Below are positions 8,901 through 14,483 of a stretch of 34,273 bases of DNA, piece by piece. The notes beneath the pieces were generated by a model. It searched no databases. It was given only the letters and a program-made list of their open reading frames with translations, and was not told the DNA's origin. The position numbers and the translations under genes were made by a program. The stretch is from Thermoanaerobaculia bacterium (GTDB lineage Bacteria; Acidobacteriota; Thermoanaerobaculia; Gp7-AA8): NCBI GenBank assembly GCA_016650215.1, contig JAENWF010000073.1:1-34273 (forward strand), given 5' to 3'. The first letter of the stretch is position 1. Every line of letters begins with the position of its first letter.

Positions 8901-10550
8901 AGTGAGCTGGCGAAGCAGCGCCGCGTCATCCCGATCACTGTCGCCAGGGAGAAGCGTTTCATTGCGGCGGAGGATGCGAGCCGTTATCGCGACGCGCTCG
9001 GCATCCCGCTCCCATCGGGAATCGCGGAGCGGTTTCTCGAACCGGTCGCCGACGCGACGGGCGACCTCATCCTCCGCTATGCCCGCACGCACGGACCATT
9101 CACGCCGCAGGATGTGGCGAGGCGTTACGGAATGGGCGTCGCGGTCGTTACGGTGACGCTGGAGCGCTTCGTCGAGCGATCGAAGCTCATCGAGGGCGAG
9201 TTCCGTCCGAGCGGAACGCAGCGCGAGTGGTGCGACGCCGAAGTGCTGCGTTCGATCCGGCGCCGGTCGCTCGCGAAGCTCCGCAAGGAGGTCGAGCCCG
9301 TCGAACAGCCGGTCCTTGGCCGGCTATTCACATCGTGGCAGGGAGTGACGAAGAAGCGCCGCGGACTCGAGGCACTCCTCCAGACGATTGAATCACTCCA
9401 GGGATATCCGATCCCGGCTTCGATTTTCGAGAGCGAGATTCTGCAGGCACGAATCGAAGACTACCGGCCCTCGGACCTCGACACGTTGAGCGCGGCGGGC
9501 GAGATCGTCTGGGTCGGTGTCGAGCCGCTCGGCGACAGGGACGGACGCCTCGCCGTTTATCTGACGGATCATCTGCCGATGCTTCGCGCCATTCCGCCGC
9601 CGGGCGCAACACCTGACAATCCGGTTGCGGATCAGATCGTTTTGAACCTGCGCACGACGGGTGCATCGTTCTTTCATCAGATTCACGCCGCGGTCGGCGG
9701 GTTCGACAACGAGACTGTCGACGCGTTATGGGATCTCGTCTGGCGCGGTGTCGTGACTAATGACACGTTTCACGCGATGCGCGCCTTCACGCGCCCGAAA
9801 GGGACCGTGCGCGGCGGATATCGCTCACGTCGCGTCGCACCAGCATCGACGCAGGGACGCTGGTCGCTCGTGCCGCAACCGTCCGCGAACGAGACGCAAC
9901 ACGCTACCGCGCTCGCGCAGCAACTGCTCAGCCGCTACGGCGTGGTGACACGAGAGGCACCCGGCGCGGAAGGCATTTCCGGCGGCTTCAGCGCCGTCTA
10001 TCCGGTGCTCAAGGCGATGGAAGAGGGCGGCCGTGTGCGGCGCGGCTACTTCGTCGCCGCCCTCGGCGCGACGCAGTTTGCGAGCGGCGGCGCTCTCGAT
10101 CTTCTTCGATCGCTGCGCGAGGAGCCCGAGACACCCGAGAGCGTCATGATCGCAGCGACCGATCCCGCGAATCCGTACGGCGCCGTCGTGAAGTGGCCGG
10201 AGACCGCGGAGCGGCTCGCTCGCGTCGCCGGCGCGCGCGTGATCCTCGTCAACGGCGCACTTGCCTGCTACATCTCGCGCGGCGAGAAGCAGCTCGTGCT
10301 GTTTCTTCCCGAGGTGGAACCTGCGCGCAGCGCGTTTGCGCGCGCCGTTGCGAACGAATTGGCGTCGCTCGTCACCTCGGGAACGAGGAAAGCGCTGCTC
10401 GTGTCGCAGATCAACAACGAGCGTGCCGCGAAGAGCCCGCTCGCTCCCTTCCTCGCTGAGGCGGGATTTTCGGCGACCGCGATGGGATATCAGATGAGAA
10501 GAGTCGACTCTCACGGGTCGAGGGGCGAGGGAGCGGGGCGTCATGCCTGA
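5991..10550 (+). CDS. lhr: Lhr-type large ATP-dependent helicase (full-length Lhr)
   Basis: A 1519-residue superfamily 2 helicase close in size to the long Lhr of E. coli. Start TTG 5991 is preceded by GGAGGG four bases upstream; ATG 6012 is an alternative with no ribosome site. Helicase motifs in order: PTRAQQLGW Q-like motif, Walker A APTGSGKT (about residue 56), DEIHALVPNKRG (about 177), LSATQ, FVNSRRLAERLA, SSLELGIDMG and QRIGRASHQV. The DEAD/DEAH-associated domain and the Lhr winged-helix region follow to about residue 850. The remaining 650 residues form the long C-terminal extension, related in E. coli Lhr to AlkZ-like winged-helix repeats and reported there to have uracil-DNA glycosylase activity. 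The stop overlaps the nei start by eight bases, indicating coupled expression in DNA repair. Confidence 0.95.
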   Translation: MSSDAAHMKGRKKGAIAPFHPAVHEWFGASFPEPTRAQQLGWPSIASGQWTLICAPTGSGKTLTAFLWALDRLMFAPVPQKSERCRVVYISPMKALAVDVERNLRAPLAGIANMAHERGDAFITPAIAIRTGDTPAKERSRFNREPADILITTPESLYLMLTSNAREALRSVETIIIDEIHALVPNKRGVHLAISLERLTALCKTPPQRIGLSATQHPLEEVARFLGGCSTSKGKPEGKSRASTTETLHDEFADTRSRPVFRPVTVIDTGEKKKLSLRVEVPVEDMAQLGEVTGIASGPASAGPKRASIWPAIHPRLLELIREHRSTLIFVNSRRLAERLAAAINELAGETLVNAHHGSIARAQRIEIEDNLKSGRLPALVATSSLELGIDMGAIDLVVQIEAPPSIASGMQRIGRASHQVNTTSEGIIFPKFRGDLIACAAVADAMNRGAIEPTRYPRNPLDVLAQHVVAMVAMDPWTAGDLYDAIRRAAPYSDLSRVTFHGLLDMLSGLYPSDEFAELRPRITWDRVTDALSPRQGSRRIAILNGGTIPDRGLYGVFLAGAEKAQSARVGELDEEMVFECRPGETFLLGASTWRIEEITHDRVLVSPAPGEPGKMPFWKAEAAERSVRFGEEIGQLVREIRELKHGEAIRRLTTKHALDKLAAENFLQYLSDQNDATGAIPDDRTVVVERVLDELGDWRVCVLTPFGGKIHAPWAMAAAAKIRAELAIDVETMWSDDGFIVRFPETDAPPRVELVIPDPEEAEQLVIRQLGSSSMFAAKFREAAARALLLPRMRAQGRTPLWQQRKRAFDLLQVASRFGSFPMILEAYRECLRDAFDVPALIQTLRKLRERTIRLVTADTPKPSPFAGSLLFRYVANFIYDGDAPLAERRAQALAIDQTQLRELLGEPELRELLDPASLEEVELQIQHLDETRKARSVDAVHDLLLRLGDLSVAEIGERSTIDAKSTVSELAKQRRVIPITVAREKRFIAAEDASRYRDALGIPLPSGIAERFLEPVADATGDLILRYARTHGPFTPQDVARRYGMGVAVVTVTLERFVERSKLIEGEFRPSGTQREWCDAEVLRSIRRRSLAKLRKEVEPVEQPVLGRLFTSWQGVTKKRRGLEALLQTIESLQGYPIPASIFESEILQARIEDYRPSDLDTLSAAGEIVWVGVEPLGDRDGRLAVYLTDHLPMLRAIPPPGATPDNPVADQIVLNLRTTGASFFHQIHAAVGGFDNETVDALWDLVWRGVVTNDTFHAMRAFTRPKGTVRGGYRSRRVAPASTQGRWSLVPQPSANETQHATALAQQLLSRYGVVTREAPGAEGISGGFSAVYPVLKAMEEGGRVRRGYFVAALGATQFASGGALDLLRSLREEPETPESVMIAATDPANPYGAVVKWPETAERLARVAGARVILVNGALACYISRGEKQLVLFLPEVEPARSAFARAVANELASLVTSGTRKALLVSQINNERAAKSPLAPFLAEAGFSATAMGYQMRRVDSHGSRGEGAGRHA

Positions 10551-11358
10551 GGGAGATACGATCTTTCGGGCCGCGCGAACGCTCCATCAGGCGCTTGCAG
10601 GGCGGGTCGTCACACGGTTCGAGACCGCGCTCGCGCCTCTCGCCGCGGTCGACGTCTCGACTCCGATCGCGGGACGACGCGTCGAGCGCGTTCTCTCCGC
10701 TGGCAAACATCTCATCATCGACTTCTCGGACGGTCTCCATCTCCGCACGCACATGCGGATGAACGGGAGCTGGCACATTTATCGTCTGGACGAGCGATGG
10801 CGACGTCCGCGGCGAGACATGAGGATCGTGATCACGACCGACGCGTTCGTGGCGGTCGGGTTCAACATCCCGGTCGCCGAGTTTCTCGACGTTCGCGGAC
10901 TCGAGCGGCAGGAGGATCTCCGCCGCATCGGACCCGACCTCCTCGGCCACTTCGACCCGGACGAGGCATTCCGGCGGATCCGGGCGCGTGGCGATGCCGA
11001 GATCGCAAACGTGCTGCTCAACCAGCGCGTAATCGCCGGCATCGGCAACGTCTTCAAATCGGAGATCCTCTTCGTCTGCAATGTAAATCCATTCGATCGA
11101 GTCGAGACGCTCCCTGATGCGACTCTGCGCGAGATCATCCGCGTCTCCGAGAAACTGCTGCGGGTCAATGTGCGCGAAGGCGAACCTGCGCAGCGGCGCA
11201 CGACAGGCAGCCTCGATCGCTCCCGCCCGCTCTGGGTCTATCAGCGTCACGGCGACACATGCCGCCGCTGCCGCACGCCGATCGAATACGGGAAACAGGG
11301 AAGCGACGCGCGCGGCACGTACTGGTGTCCGCGATGCCAGAAGCCTGCGCCATCGTAG
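10543..11358 (+). CDS. nei: Endonuclease VIII-like DNA glycosylase/AP lyase
   Basis: A 271-residue Fpg/Nei-family enzyme that removes oxidised bases and cleaves the abasic strand. After Met removal Pro1 is the catalytic nucleophile and Glu2 the acid (PEGDTI). The beta-hairpin lysine is in SAGKHLI, the intercalating region is in THMRMNGSWHIY, and the helix-two-turn-helix is GIGNVFKSEILF. A four-cysteine zinc finger closes the protein (CRRC ... CPRC). PEGDTI and the Met-Asn-Gly loop favour Nei over Fpg. The ATG lies inside the 3' end of lhr (ATGCCTGA), so translation is coupled. The same lhr-nei adjacency is known in mycobacteria, suggesting a conserved repair pair. Confidence 0.95.
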   Translation: MPEGDTIFRAARTLHQALAGRVVTRFETALAPLAAVDVSTPIAGRRVERVLSAGKHLIIDFSDGLHLRTHMRMNGSWHIYRLDERWRRPRRDMRIVITTDAFVAVGFNIPVAEFLDVRGLERQEDLRRIGPDLLGHFDPDEAFRRIRARGDAEIANVLLNQRVIAGIGNVFKSEILFVCNVNPFDRVETLPDATLREIIRVSEKLLRVNVREGEPAQRRTTGSLDRSRPLWVYQRHGDTCRRCRTPIEYGKQGSDARGTYWCPRCQKPAPS

Positions 11359-11361
11359 AAT
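11356..11361 (+). promoter_or_regulatory. -10-like TAGAAT just before the small gene at 11371
   Basis: TAGAAT overlaps the nei stop codon and ends nine bases before ATG 11371, so a transcript starting six or seven bases downstream would have almost no leader. No Shine-Dalgarno is visible. It is one of several such boxes in the window. Confidence 0.4.
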
Positions 11362-11370
11362 GTGCAACGC

Positions 11371-11655
11371 ATGGCAATCATTCTTCCGCATCCGATGAAC
11401 CCGCAGGAGATGCGCGTGCTCCAGGAGTTCCGCCGCATTCCGGCTGACACGCTTTCGGTTGCCGCGATCAAGGCGATCAAACATCCGAGCGGCGGCGGCG
11501 AATCTCCGGCGGTCTCGCTCGTCGCGAAGGGCTATCTCACTACCGATTCTTCGAGCGAGACTTTCACGCTGACGGAGAAGGCGAAGGCGTTTCTCGCGCT
11601 CGACCCGAAGCCTGAGTTCGAGGAGACAGCGAAGGTCGCGAGCGACGCCGAATAG
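11371..11655 (+). CDS. Small winged-helix-like hypothetical protein
   Basis: A 94-residue soluble protein (MAIILPHPMNPQEMRVL...). Segments SVAAIKAIKHPSGGGESPAV, SLVAKGYLTTDSSSETFTLT and EKAKAFLAL follow the helix-strand-turn-strand order of a winged helix: a recognition-like helix, then the LVAKGYL...FTLTEKAKAFL wing seen in many small transcription regulators. DNA binding is an inference. The C-terminal tail is acidic. It may be the third gene of the lhr-nei unit or may have its own leaderless promoter (11356-11361). The track frame extends to GTG 11362, but ATG 11371 gives a more natural N-terminus. Confidence 0.65.
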   Translation: MAIILPHPMNPQEMRVLQEFRRIPADTLSVAAIKAIKHPSGGGESPAVSLVAKGYLTTDSSSETFTLTEKAKAFLALDPKPEFEETAKVASDAE

Positions 11656-11738
11656 CGATCGCGGATCATCGAAAGAGACGACCGTATAGACTTTTCACAT
11701 CCCGGCATGCACACACTACGGTGCACTTGCGGGCGGAT

Positions 11739-11766
11739 GTAAGTGATTGATCTTTGAGTCACTTAC
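11739..11766. promoter_or_regulatory. Operator-like inverted repeat GTAAGTGA-N12-TCACTTAC
   Basis: GTAAGTGA (11739-11746) and TCACTTAC (11759-11766) are perfect inverted eight-base arms. The extended left arm TAAGTGATTGA (11740-11750) is the exact reverse complement of TCAATCACTTA at 11828-11838, inside the spacer of the promoter that follows. The three TCACTTA sites thus have the geometry expected for a cooperative regulator binding the promoter. The factor is unknown. Confidence 0.5.
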
Positions 11767-11822
11767 GCCGCAGAACTACTTTCCGAAATACCCGTTCGGC
11801 GGCGCCATACCACTAAAGCTCA

Positions 11823-11851
11823 TTGACTCAATCACTTAACGCGCTTACGAT
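11823..11851 (+). promoter_or_regulatory. Strong sigma-70-like promoter with operator copy in its spacer
   Basis: TTGACT (11823-11828), a 17-nt spacer and TACGAT (11846-11851) make the best promoter match seen in the window. The spacer holds the TCAATCACTTA motif repeated upstream. Transcription would begin near 11858, leaving a leader of about 12 nt that contains GAGGG (11860-11864) before ATG 11870. Confidence 0.6.
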
Positions 11852-11869
11852 AGCGTGCTGAGGGCTGAA

Positions 11870-12262
11870 ATGAAGCATGGCGACAAAGCAAAAAGGAAAG
11901 CCGTCAAAGCCTCAGGCAAAAAAAGCGGGAAAAGCAGCAGCAGCGTCGCCGTCAAAGGCAAAAAGCAAAGCGCACCCGTTAAAGCCAGCTCAAAAACCAG
12001 CGGCAAAGCGGTTGCCGTCAAAGCCAGCACGCTCAAAGCTGTCGCCGTCAAAGCCAGCACCATCAAAGCTGTCGCCGTCAAAGCCAGCACCGTCAAAGCC
12101 AGCACCGTCAAAGCCACCACCATCAAAGCAGAAAACGGGAACGGCAAAGCCAGGGCTGCTGCAGGGAGTGATAGCTTCGGCTTCACGAATCCTCTCGTCG
12201 CTGCAGCCTTCAAACGTGCTGTCAAAAAGTATCCCAACACTTTCCGCAAGCTCACAGACTGA
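11870..12262 (+). CDS. Lysine-rich low-complexity protein overlapping the Doc frame
   Basis: A 130-residue basic protein, start ATG 11870 with GAGGG five bases upstream and a strong promoter just before. The first 90 residues are Lys/Ala/Ser/Val repeats (DKAKRKAVKASGKKSGK, then KAVAVKAS units) resembling histone H1-like tails, which bind nucleic acid. The last 30 residues (FTNPLVAAAFKRAVKKYPNT...) look like a real folded segment. Third codon positions here are mainly C or G apart from AAA lysine codons (GCC GTC AAA GCC AGC ACC), as expected in this genome, whereas the overlapping +1 frame does less well. That frame (11877-12695) continues into a Fic/Doc domain. It could be an antitoxin partner, a DNA-binding protein, or part of a frameshifted fusion. 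Function is not established. Confidence 0.55.
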   Translation: MKHGDKAKRKAVKASGKKSGKSSSSVAVKGKKQSAPVKASSKTSGKAVAVKASTLKAVAVKASTIKAVAVKASTVKASTVKATTIKAENGNGKARAAAGSDSFGFTNPLVAAAFKRAVKKYPNTFRKLTD

Positions 12263-12695
12263 GGGTAGCGTTCGGTACCTGACCGTTCAGGATCTGGTCG
12301 AGTTGCACAAAGCGGTCAGCGTGGAGTTCGGCGGCAATCAGGCGCAGCCAGGTGTCGTCGAGTCGCAGTTCGGACTTCTCAACGCGGTGCAGCGTCCACA
12401 GATCACGACGCTGGGACGCGAAGCGTATCCCGCGTTCGCCGACAAAGTGGCGGCGTTCGTCTTTGCGCTTCTGTCGTATCACCCCTTCAAAGGCGGCAAT
12501 CGCCGGCTCGCGCTCGCGTCGGTCTTTGCGTTCTGCGAAGTGAACAGCCGAACCATCGACTCGCGCGTCTTCGACGAGAAGACTGCCGAGCACCTCTTCA
12601 AGCGCGCAGCGACGCATCGCGAGCTCGGGATCCCGCCCGAGAACATCTACCGCGAGTTCCGCGACATGATGACCCGCGCGATCGTGCAGGTGTAG
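11877..12695 (+). CDS. Fic/Doc-domain protein (death-on-curing-like), N-terminus uncertain
   Basis: The Doc fold is clear from about 12270 to the TAG: RYLTVQDLVELH, a GVVESQFGLLNAVQRP segment, YPAFADKVAAFVFALLSYHP and the Fic loop HPFKGGNRR (His202 in the 272-residue reading). Doc enzymes phosphorylate EF-Tu and Fic relatives AMPylate; the usual acidic residue after HPFx is Gly here. From ATG 11877 the first 130 residues are Lys/Pro/Ser repeats encoded by the same DNA as the lysine-rich protein, with no ribosome site at the right distance. GTG 12168 or GTG 12213 are alternative starts giving nearly the bare domain. The domain is confident, but the true start, and whether it is a toxin, are not. 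Confidence 0.7.
   Translation: MATKQKGKPSKPQAKKAGKAAAASPSKAKSKAHPLKPAQKPAAKRLPSKPARSKLSPSKPAPSKLSPSKPAPSKPAPSKPPPSKQKTGTAKPGLLQGVIASASRILSSLQPSNVLSKSIPTLSASSQTEGSVRYLTVQDLVELHKAVSVEFGGNQAQPGVVESQFGLLNAVQRPQITTLGREAYPAFADKVAAFVFALLSYHPFKGGNRRLALASVFAFCEVNSRTIDSRVFDEKTAEHLFKRAATHRELGIPPENIYREFRDMMTRAIVQV
12011..12130 (+). repeat. Four tandem 30-bp units encoding lysine-rich repeats in two frames
   Basis: Units at 12011-12040, 12041-12070, 12071-12100 and 12101-12130 share the core CCGTCAAAGCCAGCACC with few changes. Because 30 is a multiple of three, each unit gives ten residues in each frame: KASTIKAVAV-type in the ATG 11870 frame and SKPAPSKLSP-type in the ATG 11877 frame. Copy number could change without breaking either frame. 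Confidence 0.85.
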
Positions 12696-12771
12696 TCAAT
12701 CCGAGCCGCGCCGGCGAGGAACCTGGGGAGTTGTGAACGCCCCGGATCCCTCGCTTGCGCTCCGGATGACT
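12696..12771. repeat. Imperfect inverted-repeat element after the Doc gene
   Basis: The left arm TCAATCCGAGCCGCGCCGGC continues through GAGGAACCTGGGG. The right arm, read on the other strand, is GTCATCCGGAGCGCAAGCGA continuing GGGATCCGGGG. The arms match at most positions and fold into a long hairpin between two convergent genes, so it can stop transcription from both sides. The TCCGAGC core is shared with 193-227. Confidence 0.6.
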
Positions 12772-12777
12772 TGAGCC

Positions 12778-13215
12778 TCAACGCTTCTCGCTGGCCGCCC
12801 GATGCATCTCGTGGTTGATGCGGCCGAGGAGGATGCGCGCGACGCGGAGATCGTGCCCCATGTCGATGAGGAGAACCGTGATGTCTCCCCCGCCCCACAT
12901 CAGTCCCGCCAGCACGAGCATCTGCGTCACCTCGGCGATGAGAGTCGGCAATGCTTCGCCTGCGTCGGTCACGAGACCGGTGACGACTTCGCCGATCATC
13001 ATCACGACCATCAGTACTGCGAGCACCTTGAACAGCCGCGCGATGTAGCGCAGCGTCACGTACGGCTCGAGGTCCTGCGTGCGCACCTCCTCGTCAATCG
13101 CCCTCTTGTCGCCGGGGCGGATTGGAGGCGCGCCGCACGTCGGACAGACATTCGACATATCGGGCCTGGACGAGCCGCACTCCGGACACTTGTTCACACC
13201 TGCGACTTCACTCAC
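12778..13215 (-). CDS. Zinc-ribbon protein with two transmembrane helices
   Basis: A 145-residue protein starting at GTG 13215, with AGGAGG seven bases upstream. A zinc ribbon occupies residues 10-27 (CPECG ... CPTCG, cysteines 10, 13, 24 and 27). After a charged linker come two hydrophobic helices, about residues 60-82 (ARLFKVLAVLMVVMMIGEVV) and 90-115 (LIAEVTQMLVLAGLMWGGG), then a soluble helical tail. Topology would leave the ribbon and tail on the same side. No named family is recognised. It is the last gene of a minus-strand run and starts 20 bases after the M15-like peptidase. Confidence 0.78.
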   Translation of the reverse strand: MSEVAGVNKCPECGSSRPDMSNVCPTCGAPPIRPGDKRAIDEEVRTQDLEPYVTLRYIARLFKVLAVLMVVMMIGEVVTGLVTDAGEALPTLIAEVTQMLVLAGLMWGGGDITVLLIDMGHDLRVARILLGRINHEMHRAASEKR

Positions 13216-13235
13216 TTCTCATCCTCCTAGTCCAA

Positions 13236-14402
13236 TCAGCCATTACCTTCACCGCGCCAGCGCGCCCGGAAACCGCGCACGTCGACGTGAGTGAAGGGGC
13301 CGTGACCACAGCATGCGGAATAAACGCCAATCCCGCCAACGAGTGACGGGTGCTTTCTCTCGACACGTTCTACGGCCTGCGACAGTACCTCGGCATCGCG
13401 AGTATCCACCCGGCCGTCGCGATTGATGTCATCCATCTGGCCGTTTCGATCGTTGTCCACGAACACGTCCGCGGCATCGCCATACATGTGACGGCTCAGA
13501 TTCGCACGCCCACCCGTATTTCCGCCGCTGTGGTTGTAGCGCGGCGTGCGGAAACCGCTCATGACCTGCAGGTGCTCGACGTTCACGCCCTGCGACTCGA
13601 GCTCCTGAATCGCCAGCTCCAGCTTGTCGATCATCTTCGAATTCACGAGCAGGTACTTCGGCCAGACGTTGTGCTGGTCCTTGGTCAGAAAATCCCGCAG
13701 CCGAAAATGCTTCGAGATGTACGTGTCCTGGTTCTGTTGTGTGACCTCGATGAATCCCGCCGGCGGAGCGTACGAGGCACTCCGCGGCTGACCACCTGAT
13801 TCCCAGGGCCAGCTTCCGAGGTAGTAGAGGCCGATCTTTCCGCCTCGCTTGTTGGAGATCGGAACGAGCGTGATGAGATTGAACTCATCGATGGTGCGAG
13901 TCGCCTGCTCGAGCTGAACGGCCAGTTTGTATATTCCGGGATTCGCCGGCGCTGAAAAATCCTGCGACACCTGCTGCTGAGTCCCGCCACCCGTCAGCAC
14001 CGCCGTGCTCCCGTCTGGCGCGCCTGAAACAATCTGGGATCCGGGAGTCCGCGTCGCGAAGCGCAGCGCTCCGCTCTCGCCGCGCAGCGGATCGATAACC
14101 GTGAGCATCGCGTCATTCATGTACGCCGTCTTCGAGGAACCACCGTCGAAAACCGCGTTCGTGATCTTGCGCGTGGCCGACGAGGCCGGGAGCGCGCCCG
14201 TGACGCCGCTCGTCTGCTGAGCGTGCCGCGCCTCCTCGTACTGCTTCCGGATCGTCACGATGGACCCGACCCATCCCGCCACGAACAGGAGAACGACCGG
14301 GACCGCCGTCCACTTGAAAATCTGCTCCTGGCGCTCGTTCAGCCCGCGATACACGCGGTGGCGCTTCTTATGCTCAGGAAAGAGGGGGGCGCCGCGCGTC
14401 AC
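13236..14402 (-). CDS. Membrane-anchored M15/YcbK-like peptidase with a calcium-loop insert
   Basis: A 388-residue protein with one N-terminal transmembrane helix (about 32-50) and a long exported region. The C-terminal domain has the LD-/DD-carboxypeptidase zinc site of the M15A/DUF882 group: HLQVMSGFRTPRYN, SRHMYGDAADVF (His305, Asp312) and THVDV (His372). These enzymes cut peptidoglycan cross-peptides. Between the first and second metal sites sits DNDRNGQMDDINRDGRVDTR, two D-x-D-x-[ND]-G loops like EF-hands or dockerins (about 316-335). The middle region (80-220) is beta-rich and unassigned. Start GTG 14402 has no clear ribosome site. It follows the VWFA gene by 81 bases and likely shares its transcript. 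Confidence 0.8.
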   Translation of the reverse strand: MTRGAPLFPEHKKRHRVYRGLNERQEQIFKWTAVPVVLLFVAGWVGSIVTIRKQYEEARHAQQTSGVTGALPASSATRKITNAVFDGGSSKTAYMNDAMLTVIDPLRGESGALRFATRTPGSQIVSGAPDGSTAVLTGGGTQQQVSQDFSAPANPGIYKLAVQLEQATRTIDEFNLITLVPISNKRGGKIGLYYLGSWPWESGGQPRSASYAPPAGFIEVTQQNQDTYISKHFRLRDFLTKDQHNVWPKYLLVNSKMIDKLELAIQELESQGVNVEHLQVMSGFRTPRYNHSGGNTGGRANLSRHMYGDAADVFVDNDRNGQMDDINRDGRVDTRDAEVLSQAVERVERKHPSLVGGIGVYSACCGHGPFTHVDVRGFRARWRGEGNG

Positions 14403-14483
14403 GAAGGATCAGTGTTCACGAGGCATGCCGGGGGAGGGGGCGAGGGGTCGGGGGAGGCGAGCGTGAATGTTGAAGGGCTCTCC

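Noticed and set aside
12011-12130. CRISPR-like appearance of regularly spaced repeats
   Set aside because: The 30-bp units are contiguous without unique spacers and lie inside coding frames.
12200-12262. Programmed -1 frameshift at the AAAAAG run to join the lysine-rich protein to Doc
   Set aside because: A -1 slip from the ATG 11870 frame leads to the third frame, not the Doc frame; only a +1 slip would join them, and no +1 signal is evident.
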